Positions 37,873 through 46,497 of a stretch of 64,000 bases of DNA are shown piece by piece (positions within the stretch are counted from its first letter, which is position 1; each line of letters starts with the position of its first letter). The notes under the pieces are model-generated. The model was not told the DNA's origin and did not search any database. It saw nothing but the letters and a program-made list of their open reading frames with translations. This DNA comes from Mesorhizobium sp. LHD-90. GTDB lineage: Bacteria; Pseudomonadota; Alphaproteobacteria; Rhizobiales; Rhizobiaceae. Both the position numbers and the translations under genes were made by a program. Where the stretch lies: assembly GCF_030929505.1 (NCBI RefSeq), contig NZ_JAVFVV010000003.1:326810-390809 (forward strand), written 5' to 3'.

Positions 37873-39150
37873 TCAACGCTCGTCCAGGATCGCCAGGGCG
37901 ACTAGCGTGAGCGCGAGCGACGGCAGCACCTTCACCAACGGCCCGAGCGGATCGGTCCAGAGGCCGGGTGTCAGCACTGTCGCCGAAAGCAGGTAGATGG
38001 CCGACAGCAGCAGCATCCCTTTCAATGCAGCGGCGGCGTATCGGCGGATGGCCACGCCAATGCCGAGCACGATGTCGGCGAGGCTGGTTGCCAGGGTAAG
38101 TGCGCCGGCGGCGGCAGTGGACGCTCCAGCCGAGATGAGATGCTGCGCGCTTGCGTCGAACCGAAACAGCGCGATCAGGCCGGAGAGTAGCCAGAACAAG
38201 CTTAGACTGGCGAAGACAGGGGCTTTCAGCAGATAAAGCCTCGCGAACCAGAGGTCCTGTGCTCCGGCTGGGGTCGCGAGGATTTCGGCAAGTGGCTTGA
38301 AGGAGCGGCCGCTCGGTGGAACATGGTCGGCAACGCCGCCGGAGGCGACGGTCATGGCCGTGCTGCGCAGCGGCGAGCGCCAGCCGAGATGGCCAAGCCC
38401 GTCGGCTATCTGTGATAAAAGGCGGGCGGCGAAAAACGGGACCGCAATCGTGGCCGCTGGCGGCAGGCCAAGCCAGCGGCGATGCAGGGCGACCGCCTGC
38501 GCGAGCGTCAGTGTCTGGGGCGCGGCGAGGTCGAGGTCGCCGTCTGGCGGAATACGGCCCTCGACCGCGTCGACAACAGCCGTTCCCACGTCGTCGAGCG
38601 CGACGAACTGCATCGGCGTATCGGCGTTCGCCAACGGCGAGACGATGGGAAAGGCGGCCAGCGCCCGCAGCAGCGCGGAGCCACCATAGGCGTTGCGGCC
38701 GATGACGATGGCGGGCCGCAGGATGACAAAGGGCAGGCCGCATTCTTTCAGCGCCGTGTCGGCATGCCGCTTGGTCCGTATGAAGCGGGTCGTATTGCTG
38801 GCGCCTTCGGTACGTGCCGATACCTGGACGATGAGGCGAGGCTTGGGCCGTGCGGCCGCAGTGTAGAGGGCGAGCGTTGCGGTCTGCAGCGCCGCGAGAT
38901 CGTCGCGGCCGCCGTCCTGCAAGGCACCGGCGCAATTCACCACGCAGTCGATGCCGTCGAGGTGTTTCTGCCAGTCCGTCGGTTGGGACAGGGTTGCGAG
39001 GTCAACTGACAGCCATTCGACATGGCCGATTCGTCGCGACGCCGCCGCGATGTCACGGGCGAGGGCGATCAGCGCATGCCCGCGACCGGCGAGTGCTGTC
39101 ACGACAGCCGTTCCGATCAGTCCGCTTCCGCCCAGAATCAGCACCCGCAT
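37873..39150 (-). CDS. NAD(P)-binding (NmrA/epimerase-like) and DoxX-like fusion protein
   Basis: A 425-residue two-domain protein. Residues 1-285 are a Rossmann domain with GGSGLIGTAV at residues 7-16 and VNCAGALQDGG, like the atypical SDRs that bind NADP. Residues 290-425 hold four hydrophobic helices resembling the DoxX-like (DoxX_3) family. The start at 39150 gives MRVLILGGSG; an upstream extension lacks family support. The fusion suggests membrane-tethered redox activity. It pairs with a DUF2269 membrane protein downstream. Substrate unknown. Confidence 0.82.
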   Translation of the reverse strand: MRVLILGGSGLIGTAVVTALAGRGHALIALARDIAAASRRIGHVEWLSVDLATLSQPTDWQKHLDGIDCVVNCAGALQDGGRDDLAALQTATLALYTAAARPKPRLIVQVSARTEGASNTTRFIRTKRHADTALKECGLPFVILRPAIVIGRNAYGGSALLRALAAFPIVSPLANADTPMQFVALDDVGTAVVDAVEGRIPPDGDLDLAAPQTLTLAQAVALHRRWLGLPPAATIAVPFFAARLLSQIADGLGHLGWRSPLRSTAMTVASGGVADHVPPSGRSFKPLAEILATPAGAQDLWFARLYLLKAPVFASLSLFWLLSGLIALFRFDASAQHLISAGASTAAAGALTLATSLADIVLGIGVAIRRYAAAALKGMLLLSAIYLLSATVLTPGLWTDPLGPLVKVLPSLALTLVALAILDER

Positions 39151-39242
39151 AATGCGACGATAGCGAGTTGCACGCGGGTGGTGCAATTCTTGGGTGCTGG
39201 CGGCCGCTTGCCTGTACGCCGGGGCGGTTCTAGACTTTGCGC

Positions 39243-39851
39243 ATGTCCCACGATCACCACCACGACAACGACCTTGACCCCATGGCTGCGCGGGTGCGGG
39301 CCCTGGAGACAATTCTTGTCAGAAAGGGGTTGGTCGATCCGGCAGCGATCGACGCCATCGTCGAGACCTACGAGACGAAGGTCGGGCCGCGCAACGGCGC
39401 CAAGGTCGTGGCGAAGGCATGGAGCGATCCCAGTTTCGCCGAGTGGCTCAGGCGCGACGCGACGGCGGCGATCGCCTCGCTCGGCTATAGCGGCCGGCAG
39501 GGCGAGCACATGCAGGCGGTGTTCAACACGGCCGACACGCACAACCTCGTCGTCTGCACGCTGTGCTCCTGTTATCCGTGGTCGGTGCTCGGCCTGCCGC
39601 CGGTCTGGTACAAGGCGCCGCCTTACCGCAGCCGCGCCGTCATCGATCCGCGCGGTGTGCTGGAGGAATTCGGCCTAACCCTGCCTAGCGACACGAAAAT
39701 CCGCGTCTGGGATTCGACTGCCGAACTGCGCTATCTCGTCGTGCCGATGCGGCCGCCCGGCACCGAGGGCTGGGACGAGGAACGGCTTTCTGAACTGGTG
39801 ACGCGCGATTCGATGATCGGCACCGGGCTGGCGCTGGAGCCGGCGGCATGA
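39243..39851 (+). CDS. nthA: Cobalt-type nitrile hydratase alpha subunit
   Basis: Hydrates nitriles to amides together with the beta subunit. The 202-residue protein carries the metal claw VCTLCSC (Cys105, Cys108, Cys110); the Thr in this motif marks the cobalt type (iron types have Ser). [16 protein letters not shown] and the C-terminal [16 protein letters not shown] are family segments. The His/Asp-rich start ([10 protein letters not shown]) could bind metal. A TTG at 39237 is an alternative start. The beta gene overlaps by 4 bp (ATGA). Confidence 0.95.
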   Translation: MSHDHHHDNDLDPMAARVRALETILVRKGLVDPAAIDAIVETYETKVGPRNGAKVVAKAWSDPSFAEWLRRDATAAIASLGYSGRQGEHMQAVFNTADTHNLVVCTLCSCYPWSVLGLPPVWYKAPPYRSRAVIDPRGVLEEFGLTLPSDTKIRVWDSTAELRYLVVPMRPPGTEGWDEERLSELVTRDSMIGTGLALEPAA

Positions 39852-40507
39852 ACGGGCCGCAGGATCTCGGCGGGCAGATGGGGTTCGGCCCGGTCGCTCC
39901 GGAACAGGACGAGCCGTATTTCCATGGCGAATGGGAGAAGCGGGCGTTGGGCGTCACCATCTCGGCGGGTGCGATGGGTGCCTGGACGATTGACGAAAGC
40001 CGGCACATGCGGGAATCGCTGCATCCGGCGGACTATTATGCGTCCAGCTATTACGAAATCTGGATCAAGGCGCTGGAGCGCCTGCTGGTGCGCCACCAGT
40101 TCGTCACGGATGAAGAACTGGCGAAAGGCGAGGTGCTATCGCCGGCGGCAACGCCGAAGCGCGTTCTGAAGGCGGAGAATGTCGCGGCGGTGCTGGCGAA
40201 GGGCGCGCCATGCGACCGGCCGGTGAAAGGTGCGCCGCGATTCAAGGCGGGCGACCGGGTGCGGACGAAAAATTTCCATCCAGCAGGCCATACGCGCCTG
40301 CCGCGTTATGCGCGCGGCAAGCCGGGCGTGGTGGAGGCAGTGCGCGAGGGTTTTGTCTTCCCCGACAGCAACGCGCATGGCGGGGGCGAGCAGCCGCAGC
40401 ATGTCTATACGGTGGTGTTCGACGCCGGCGAAATCTGGGGCGAGGGCGCCGATCCGACGCTGACCGTCTCGATCGACGCGTGGGAGAGCTACCTTGAACC
40501 GGCGTGA
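39848..40507 (+). CDS. nthB: Nitrile hydratase beta subunit
   Basis: A 219-residue partner of NthA. It begins [16 protein letters not shown], the typical N-terminal arm, and includes [13 protein letters not shown] and the SH3-like C-terminal barrel ([23 protein letters not shown] ... [18 protein letters not shown]). The arginines that hold the claw oxygens are in the conserved HMRESL and TRLPRYARG segments. Overlaps nthA and the accessory gene, so all three are co-translated. Confidence 0.95.
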   Translation: MNGPQDLGGQMGFGPVAPEQDEPYFHGEWEKRALGVTISAGAMGAWTIDESRHMRESLHPADYYASSYYEIWIKALERLLVRHQFVTDEELAKGEVLSPAATPKRVLKAENVAAVLAKGAPCDRPVKGAPRFKAGDRVRTKNFHPAGHTRLPRYARGKPGVVEAVREGFVFPDSNAHGGGEQPQHVYTVVFDAGEIWGEGADPTLTVSIDAWESYLEPA

Positions 40508-40865
40508 GGCCGGCACCCTGCCGCCGGGGATGGACGAGCCTGTCTTTGCCGAACCCTGGCAAGCGGAAGCTTTTGCGCTCGTCGTGGCGCTGCACGAGCG
40601 TGGATTGTTTTCCTGGGGCGAGTGGGCCGAGACGCTTTCCGCCGAGGTGCATCGCGCCGATGCCGCGCTGGACGGCCATGACTACTATGACCACTGGCTG
40701 GCGGCGCTGGAAAAGCTGCTGGCGAAGAAGGGCGTGGCGCTCGCCGAGGATATCGAGACGCTGGCGGCTGCGTGGGAGCGCGCCGCGCATGCGACGCCGC
40801 ACGGAAAGCCGATCCTGCTGGAGAACGATCCGGAGCAGGGTGCGTCCTTCGAGGCTCGCTCGTGA
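40494..40865 (+). CDS. Nitrile hydratase accessory protein (cobalt-insertion activator)
   Basis: A 123-residue protein beginning with TTG inside nthB. It resembles the N-terminal helical part of the beta subunit (PWQAEAFALVVALHERGLFSWGEWAE ... YYDHWLAALEKLL), as in the P14K/NhlE-type activators that load cobalt by swapping alpha subunits. Its last ten codons (about EQGASFEARS) fall within the left arm of a 267-bp palindromic element, so the native C-terminus may have been replaced. Confidence 0.87.
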   Translation: MNRREAGTLPPGMDEPVFAEPWQAEAFALVVALHERGLFSWGEWAETLSAEVHRADAALDGHDYYDHWLAALEKLLAKKGVALAEDIETLAAAWERAAHATPHGKPILLENDPEQGASFEARS

Positions 40866-41105
40866 AAAGTTTTGTCTTTTATTTCAACGTCGTGCGGGCT
40901 CGCACCTCTGGATGAGGAAGGTCGTGCCTGCAAGCCAATCGCCGAGATTGGTTCGCCGGGACGTCGCCGTCTCTACGGAACGCTATGGCTCCGGCGTCCA
41001 AGGTGGGCGTCGCAGGCGCAAACCTTCCTCATCCTGAGGTGCGAGCCCGCGAAGCGCTGAAATTCAAGCATACATCTTTGGCGGGCGAGCCTCGAAGGAC
41101 GCACC
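40839..41105. repeat. Large nested palindromic repeat at the end of the nitrile hydratase operon
   Basis: Outer arms of 21 bp are perfect inverted repeats (GGTGCGTCCTTCGAGGCTCG-C at 40839-40859 and its complement at 41085-41105). Inner arms of about 40 bp (40891-40931 and 41012-41051) are near-perfect and contain CCTTCCTCATCCTGAGGTGC. The element fills the gap up to the convergent TetR gene and enters the accessory gene. It resembles rhizobial palindromic intergenic elements and may also end transcription. Confidence 0.85.
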
Positions 41106-41108
41106 CAA

Positions 41109-41741
41109 TCAACGGGAAGGGCTGGAAGGCTCGACACTCGCTTCAATCAGCAGGTCAGCATTCCGCGCCACCGAAGCCGCCGGGCCGCCCGGCCCGAACA
41201 ACTGCCCGCTGATATAGGCGCCCTCGATAAGCAGCAGCAGCCCGTCGCCGAGAGTGTCGGGGTCGTCCGTGCCCATGCCGGACGCCATCTCGCGCAGGCG
41301 GCGGCGCAGTTCCCGCTTGTTTGCTTCGCCGACGGCGCGGGCCGGGTGGTTGGGCTCCGGATATTCGACCGCCGCATTGGTCATGCCACAGCCGCGATAG
41401 CCTTCCATCACGGCACGTTCGCCGACGCCCGACAGGAACGCAAGAATCTGCCGGTGCGGGTCGCCTGGATGGGCCGCGACCGAAGCGTCAAAACGTTTCC
41501 AGAATTCCTGATCGTAGACTTTCAGATAGGACGCGGCGAGATCGTCTTTTGAAGCGAAACTACGATAGAGGCTGGGCTTGGTGACGCCGGCCTGCCTGAC
41601 AATCTCGTCGACGCCGATGGCGCGGATGCCTTCCAGATAGAAGAGCCGGCGCGCCGTATCCAAAATCCGGTCCGCCGCGCGCGGGCTGTGGCGGCCGCCG
41701 TCGGATGCCGAGGGCGTTTCCGGGATTTTTTCGTCGTCCAT
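41109..41741 (-). CDS. TetR-family repressor
   Basis: A 210-residue regulator with the TetR helix-turn-helix at about 24-70 (ILDTARRLFYLEGIRAIGVD ... VTKPSLYRSFASKDDL) and an unremarkable ligand domain with a GCG motif (YRGCGMTNAAVEYP). It is divergent from an MFS transporter gene, with a perfect operator-like palindrome over that gene's promoter, so it most likely represses the transporter. Confidence 0.92.
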   Translation of the reverse strand: MDDEKIPETPSASDGGRHSPRAADRILDTARRLFYLEGIRAIGVDEIVRQAGVTKPSLYRSFASKDDLAASYLKVYDQEFWKRFDASVAAHPGDPHRQILAFLSGVGERAVMEGYRGCGMTNAAVEYPEPNHPARAVGEANKRELRRRLREMASGMGTDDPDTLGDGLLLLIEGAYISGQLFGPGGPAASVARNADLLIEASVEPSSPSR

Positions 41742-41754
41742 CGCTTCAGGTCGC

Positions 41755-41784
41755 TTGACAATGTTACTGAACGGTACGTATCAA
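41755..41784 (+). promoter_or_regulatory. Promoter of the MFS transporter gene
   Basis: TTGACA (41755-41760), 18-bp spacer and TATCAA (41779-41784). The -10 lies inside the left operator arm. Confidence 0.65.
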
Positions 41785-41802
41785 GCAGCAAGATACGTAC
41801 CG
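41772..41802. promoter_or_regulatory. TetR operator palindrome
   Basis: CGGTACGTATC (41772-41782) and GATACGTACCG (41792-41802) are perfect 11-bp inverted arms with a 9-bp spacer. They overlap the MFS -10 and lie 10 bp before its start, a repressor position. Confidence 0.8.
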
Positions 41803-41811
41803 GTGAGTCAC

Positions 41812-43092
41812 ATGGCAATAGCAAATTCGCGTCCCTTCGGCCAGCGCTACGCTTTTGTGGTGGTCGGCGTCATCTTCCTCTGCCTGCTGATCGCGGCCGG
41901 CCTGCGCTCGTCCATGTCGGTGATGATGGTGCCGCTGGAGGATGCGTTCGGCTGGCGGCGCGACGTCATCTCATTCGCCGCCGCCGTCGGCATCTTCATC
42001 TACGGCCTTGCGGGCCCCTTCGCGGCCGCACTCATGGATCGCATCGGCCTGCGGCGGACGCTGCTTGCGGCGCTGCTGATCATGTCCGGCTCGACGGCGC
42101 TCAGCCTGCTGATGACCGAGCCTTGGCACCTCGTGGCGACCTGGGGCGTGCTGTCCGGCGTCGGCTCGGGCGCCGTCGCCACCGTGCTCGGCGCCACAAT
42201 CGTCAACCGCTGGTTCAAGACCAATCGCGGCCTGATGATGGGGCTGATGTCGGCAAGTGCCGCGACCGGCCTGCTGGTTTTCCTGCCGGTGCTGGCGGCG
42301 CTGTCGCAATGGGGCGGCTGGCAGCCGGTGGCGATCACCGTGGCTATCGCCACTGCCGCGCTGATACCGCTGGTATGGCTGCTGGTGCCGGAGCGGCCGT
42401 CCTCGATCGGCCTGACCCGCTACGGCGCGGAAGGGCCGGAGCCCGAAGCCGCCGCGGCCACGAGCAACTTCCTGGTGCATACACTGTCGACGCTGCGCAA
42501 GGCGGCGGGCACGCGCGTCTTTTGGTATCTGTTCGCCACCTTCTTCATCTGCGGCTTCACCACAAACGGCCTCGTCGGCACGCATCTGATCGCCTTCTGC
42601 AGCGACATGGGCATTGCGGAGGTGCAGGCGGCGGGGCTGCTCGCCATGATGGGCATCTTCGACCTGATTGGCACGACCTTTTCCGGCTGGCTCACCGACC
42701 GTTTCGACGCGCGAAAGCTGCTGGGCATCTACTACGGCATTCGCGGCCTGGCGCTGATCTACCTGCCGCTGTCCGGCTTCTCGCCATGGGCACTGGCGGT
42801 GTTTGCGGTGTTTTACGGGCTCGACTGGATCGCCACCGTGCCGCCGACGCTGAAGCTTTCCAACCAGGCATTCGGCGACCGCAGCGGGCCGATGGTGTTC
42901 GGCTGGATCATGGCAGGCCACCAGGTTGGTGCTGCCGCCGCCGCGTTCTTCGGCGGCTTCATGCGCGAGCTGCAGGGCAATTACGACCTCGCCTTCCAGA
43001 TCGCCGGCATGACCGCGATCGCCGCCGCGGCGCTCTCGCTGCTGATCGTGCCGACGCGCCGCGAGGAGTTCGGCGAGCCGCAGGCGGCATGA
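41812..43092 (+). CDS. MFS transporter (oxalate/formate or monocarboxylate-like)
   Basis: A 426-residue permease with 12 predicted helices in two halves and the usual MFS loop motifs, for example DRIGLRRTLLAALL after helix 2 and DRFDARKLLGIYYG in the second half. GWRRDVISFAAAVGIFIYGLAGPF resembles transporters of small carboxylates or unknown organic anions. The start at 41812 lies after the operator; an upstream ATG would put the operator inside the coding sequence. Regulated by the divergent TetR, as inferred from the palindrome. Confidence 0.9.
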   Translation: MAIANSRPFGQRYAFVVVGVIFLCLLIAAGLRSSMSVMMVPLEDAFGWRRDVISFAAAVGIFIYGLAGPFAAALMDRIGLRRTLLAALLIMSGSTALSLLMTEPWHLVATWGVLSGVGSGAVATVLGATIVNRWFKTNRGLMMGLMSASAATGLLVFLPVLAALSQWGGWQPVAITVAIATAALIPLVWLLVPERPSSIGLTRYGAEGPEPEAAAATSNFLVHTLSTLRKAAGTRVFWYLFATFFICGFTTNGLVGTHLIAFCSDMGIAEVQAAGLLAMMGIFDLIGTTFSGWLTDRFDARKLLGIYYGIRGLALIYLPLSGFSPWALAVFAVFYGLDWIATVPPTLKLSNQAFGDRSGPMVFGWIMAGHQVGAAAAAFFGGFMRELQGNYDLAFQIAGMTAIAAAALSLLIVPTRREEFGEPQAA

Positions 43093-43098
43093 GCGGTT

Positions 43099-43791
43099 TC
43101 ATTCCGCAGCTTGGCGTAGCCTGGCCATTTCCGCGATCTCGGCGGCCACCAGTTCCTGCAGCCGCCACAGATTGCGGTCGCGGATGCCGAATTCGCCGAG
43201 CTTCAGCACGGTGTTGTAGAGATAGGCGGCGTTGGAGCCGATATGGCCGCAGGCGCGTGCGATGCGCCGGGCGGCTTCTTGGGGCGGTAGCCGGCCAAGG
43301 ATAAAACTGCCTTTCGGGCCGGCCCAGAAGCTGAGCGCCCTGACTTTGCCCTGATCGGATTCCGCCTCGAGCCAGCGGATCGAGGCGAGATCCTCGGGAT
43401 AGCTGGTTTCGCGCCAGATCATGTCATGAAGCACCTGCCTGCGGCTCTCCTCCGGCAGGCGATAGGCGACACCGTGGCATGTGCCGCCGCGCATGATCGC
43501 CATCATCAGTCCCGGTTGCTCGCTGGAACCCCGCCATCGCCGCATGTCCATGCAGAAGGAGCGGTGCCAGCCGTAAGCGGTGGCGCGGCGTGCCTCGACC
43601 GGGTCGAACACCGGCTTCCAGATCAGCGAGCCGTAGGCGAAGATCCAGAGCGGCCGGCCGCCGCATTCGGAGTCGAGCCTTGCGGCCGTATCGCCGATTT
43701 CCTGGTCGGTCAGTTCGATGAAGCCGGCCTCAGGCCCCGGATCGGCCACGACGCGCTCGCACAGCGCCACGAGTTCCGGCGTAAGCGCCAT
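43099..43791 (-). CDS. chaC: ChaC-like gamma-glutamylcyclotransferase
   Basis: A 230-residue enzyme of the ChaC family, which splits glutathione into 5-oxoproline and Cys-Gly. The substrate loop is FAYGSLIWKP (YGSL motif), with GWHRSFCMDMRRWRGS, GVAYRLPEE and a GPKGSFILG/NAAYLYNT C-terminal part. The start codon at 43791 begins MALTPELVAL. It converges with the MFS gene and is divergent from the helicase gene. Confidence 0.92.
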   Translation of the reverse strand: MALTPELVALCERVVADPGPEAGFIELTDQEIGDTAARLDSECGGRPLWIFAYGSLIWKPVFDPVEARRATAYGWHRSFCMDMRRWRGSSEQPGLMMAIMRGGTCHGVAYRLPEESRRQVLHDMIWRETSYPEDLASIRWLEAESDQGKVRALSFWAGPKGSFILGRLPPQEAARRIARACGHIGSNAAYLYNTVLKLGEFGIRDRNLWRLQELVAAEIAEMARLRQAAE

Positions 43792-44016
43792 CGTCTTGCT
43801 CCGGGCCAAACCGGAAATTCCCCTATCCAAGCACAGACTAGCGCCTTTCCGGCGCGGCTCAAGACCATCTCGGGGCGACGGATTTCGGGATCGGAGTTTG
43901 GGAAGTGCCGGCTTGCGATGCTTGCGCCGTGTGTCTGTTCTTTGTATGTTCTCATTCCGGGCTTGGCTTGCCAATCTGGCCTTGCGAAGTGCTTTCGAAT
44001 CCTCTCTTTCAGGCCA

Positions 44017-45144
44017 ATGGAATTTTCTCCGCAGCAGGACGAGGCGCTTCAGGCTGTGGCGCGCTGGTTGAAGTCCGGCCGGCCGCAGATTTTCCGCCTG
44101 TTTGGTTATGCCGGCACCGGCAAGACGACACTTGCCCGCTATTTCGCCGAACACGTCGACGGGCAGGTGCAGTTCGCCGCCTTCACCGGCAAGGCGGCAC
44201 AGGTGCTGCGCTCCAAGGGCGCAACCAACGCCCGTACCATCCACTCGCTGATCTACCGTCCGCGCGGCGAGGAGGCGGTGGCCGACGAGGCGACGGGCAA
44301 GACGTCGATGTCGCCGACCTTCTCGCTCAACCGGCAGAGCCCGATCATGCGCGCCAAGTTGGTCGTCGTCGACGAATGCTCGATGGTCGACGAGCAGCTT
44401 GGCCGCGACCTGATGAGTTTCGGCACGCCGATCCTGGTGCTGGGCGATCCCGGCCAGTTGCCGCCGATCTCGGGCGGCGGCTTTTTCACCGAGCACGAGC
44501 CCGACTTCCTGCTCACGGAGATCCACCGGCAGGCGCGAGACAATCCGATCATCCGCCTTGCGCTCGACGTGCGCGAGGGTAGGGAGTTCATGAAGGGCAA
44601 CTACGGCACCGCGCAGGTGATCGGCCGCGAGGAGGTGACACAGGACCTCGTCATGAAGGCCGACCAGGTGCTGGTCGGCACCAACCGGACGCGAAAACGC
44701 TACAACAAGCGATTGCGCGAGCTGAAGGGGTTTACCGCCGATTATCCGCAGGCCGGCGACAAGCTGGTCTGCCTGCGCAACGATCCGAACAAGGGCCTGC
44801 TCAACGGCTCGCTGTGGAAGGTGATGACCTCGGCGCGCGAGACCGTGAAGCCGGGGATCAACCTTCTGGTCTCACCCGAAGAGGACGATCCGGACCGCGG
44901 CGTCGCCAAGATCAAGTTGCTGAAGGCGGCGTTCGAGGATCCGGACGCCGAAATCCCGTGGCAGCAGAAGAAGCGGTTCGACGATTTCGACTACGGCTAT
45001 GCGCTGACCGTGCACAAGGCGCAGGGCTCGCAGTGGAACGACGTCGTGCTGTTCGACGAAAGCTGGGCCTTCAAGGACACGCGCGAACGCTGGCTCTACA
45101 CCGCGATCACCCGCGCGGCGGAGCGGCTGACGGTGGTGCGGTGA
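44017..45144 (+). CDS. RecD-like (UvrD/AAA_30) DNA helicase
   Basis: A 375-residue superfamily 1B helicase with Walker A GYAGTGKTT (30-38), Walker B VVVDECSMV, GDPGQLPP (motif III), a helicase C domain and the motif VI region ALTVHKAQGSQWNDVVLF ... YTAITRAAERLTVV. It lacks the N-terminal domain of RecD2 and the RecBC-interacting parts, so it resembles a minimal Dda/RecD2-type translocase. Role in repair or replication restart is inferred. Confidence 0.9.
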   Translation: MEFSPQQDEALQAVARWLKSGRPQIFRLFGYAGTGKTTLARYFAEHVDGQVQFAAFTGKAAQVLRSKGATNARTIHSLIYRPRGEEAVADEATGKTSMSPTFSLNRQSPIMRAKLVVVDECSMVDEQLGRDLMSFGTPILVLGDPGQLPPISGGGFFTEHEPDFLLTEIHRQARDNPIIRLALDVREGREFMKGNYGTAQVIGREEVTQDLVMKADQVLVGTNRTRKRYNKRLRELKGFTADYPQAGDKLVCLRNDPNKGLLNGSLWKVMTSARETVKPGINLLVSPEEDDPDRGVAKIKLLKAAFEDPDAEIPWQQKKRFDDFDYGYALTVHKAQGSQWNDVVLFDESWAFKDTRERWLYTAITRAAERLTVVR

Positions 45145-45147
45145 GCG

Positions 45148-45537
45148 TCATTCGCCCTCGAGCCAGTCCCAGGCGCCATCTTCGTCCTCGGGTGCAAATT
45201 CTCTGAATTCGACAGGCCTGGCGTTGAGGAAAACGCCGTGAGTGGCCGCAAGCGCGGCGCGGTCGCCCACCAGCGCACAGCGCCTGACATGTTCCGAGGC
45301 GAGCGCCTTGCCCTGCTTCATCGTGTCGGGCGAGACCTCCCGCCAGTCGACGCCTTCATTATCGACAACGCGCAGCAGCACGTCGATACGCGGGTCGATG
45401 GCGCAGGCGGCCTCCAGCAAGCCGAACAGGTTTTCCACGTCGGCCGCCGTTACGTGGCCGACGATGTCGAAGGCGTGCAGGTCGCGGCGGCCGGTGTCGA
45501 TGCGGCGGACAGCCGGAACGGATTCGAGCATGTTCAT
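45148..45537 (-). CDS. SpoIIAA-like (STAS-superfamily) protein
   Basis: A 129-residue protein resembling the SpoIIAA-like family: [27 protein letters not shown], then [19 protein letters not shown]. Members have a STAS-like fold and often bind hydrophobic ligands or membranes; the cellular role is undefined. It lacks a clear phosphorylated Ser motif. Convergent with the helicase gene (3-bp gap) and divergent from pdxJ. Confidence 0.8.
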   Translation of the reverse strand: MNMLESVPAVRRIDTGRRDLHAFDIVGHVTAADVENLFGLLEAACAIDPRIDVLLRVVDNEGVDWREVSPDTMKQGKALASEHVRRCALVGDRAALAATHGVFLNARPVEFREFAPEDEDGAWDWLEGE

Positions 45538-45648
45538 GGCGGGCTCTCCCTCATCACTCCTGATTGTCCTGAACACAAAAATCCGCTTTCCGTTCCAGCC
45601 TTTCGGGCTGTAGGGGTCGTGCCGACGACCCCGTGCGAGAACGAGACC

Positions 45649-46389
45649 ATGCCCATCAGACTTTCCGTGAACCTCAACGCCATCGCCATGCTGCGCAACC
45701 GCCGCGACCTGCCCTGGCCCAGTGTGACGGGGCTCGGCCGCATCGCGCTTTCCGCCGGCGCGCACGGGCTGACGGTGCATCCCCGGCCCGACCAGAGGCA
45801 TGTCCGCTTCACCGACCTGCCGGAAATTCGCGCGCTGATCGACGACGAGTTTCCGAAGGCCGAGTTCAACATAGAAGGCTATCCCGACGAGGGCTTCCTC
45901 GCCCTGGTCGAGCAGACCGAGCCCGAGCAGGTGACGCTGGTCCCGGACGATCCGTCGCAGGCGACGTCCGACCACGGCTGGGATTTCGCGGAACAGGCGG
46001 ATTTCCTGCGGCCGATCGTGCAGCGGCTGAAACGCAAGGGCATGCGTGTGTCGCTGTTCGCCAATCCCGATCCGGCCGGCATGGACATCGCGCGCAGCCT
46101 CGGCGCCGATCGCGTCGAATTCTACACTGGCCCCTACGGAAGTTGCCATTCCGATTCCGAAAAAGCTGCCAAGGAGCTGGAAAGACTGGGAAAAGCCGCG
46201 GATGCGGCGTTTGGCGCGGGGCTCGACGTCAACGTCGGCCACGACCTCACCGTTGCCAACCTCCCGGCGCTGGTGAAGCGCATCCCGCGGGCTGCCGAAG
46301 CCTCCATCGGCCATGCCATCACTGCGGATGCGCTGGAGTTCGGCATGCGCGAGACGGTCAGGCGTTTCCTCGCCGCTTGCGGCTGGTAG
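45649..46389 (+). CDS. pdxJ: Pyridoxine 5'-phosphate synthase
   Basis: Final ring-closing step of vitamin B6 synthesis: condenses 1-deoxyxylulose 5-phosphate with 3-amino-2-oxopropyl phosphate. The 246-residue TIM barrel starts [17 protein letters not shown] and has [28 protein letters not shown] and [13 protein letters not shown], which hold the catalytic Glu and His residues. A full-length, standard gene with no partner nearby (pdxA not in the window). Confidence 0.97.
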   Translation: MPIRLSVNLNAIAMLRNRRDLPWPSVTGLGRIALSAGAHGLTVHPRPDQRHVRFTDLPEIRALIDDEFPKAEFNIEGYPDEGFLALVEQTEPEQVTLVPDDPSQATSDHGWDFAEQADFLRPIVQRLKRKGMRVSLFANPDPAGMDIARSLGADRVEFYTGPYGSCHSDSEKAAKELERLGKAADAAFGAGLDVNVGHDLTVANLPALVKRIPRAAEASIGHAITADALEFGMRETVRRFLAACGW

Positions 46390-46497
46390 GATTGGCCTAT
46401 CGGCAAAGGCTAATTGTGCGCTATCTCTTTCCGGCAGTTGCTATTGCAGTGCAGCAGGCGTAGAGCACCGCCCGTTTTCGCCGGAGACGCCGAATAG

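Noticed and set aside
40839..41105. Palindrome at 40.8-41.1 kb as an insertion sequence
   Set aside because: No transposase frame fits within 267 bp and no target-site duplication is evident; it is treated as a non-coding palindromic element.
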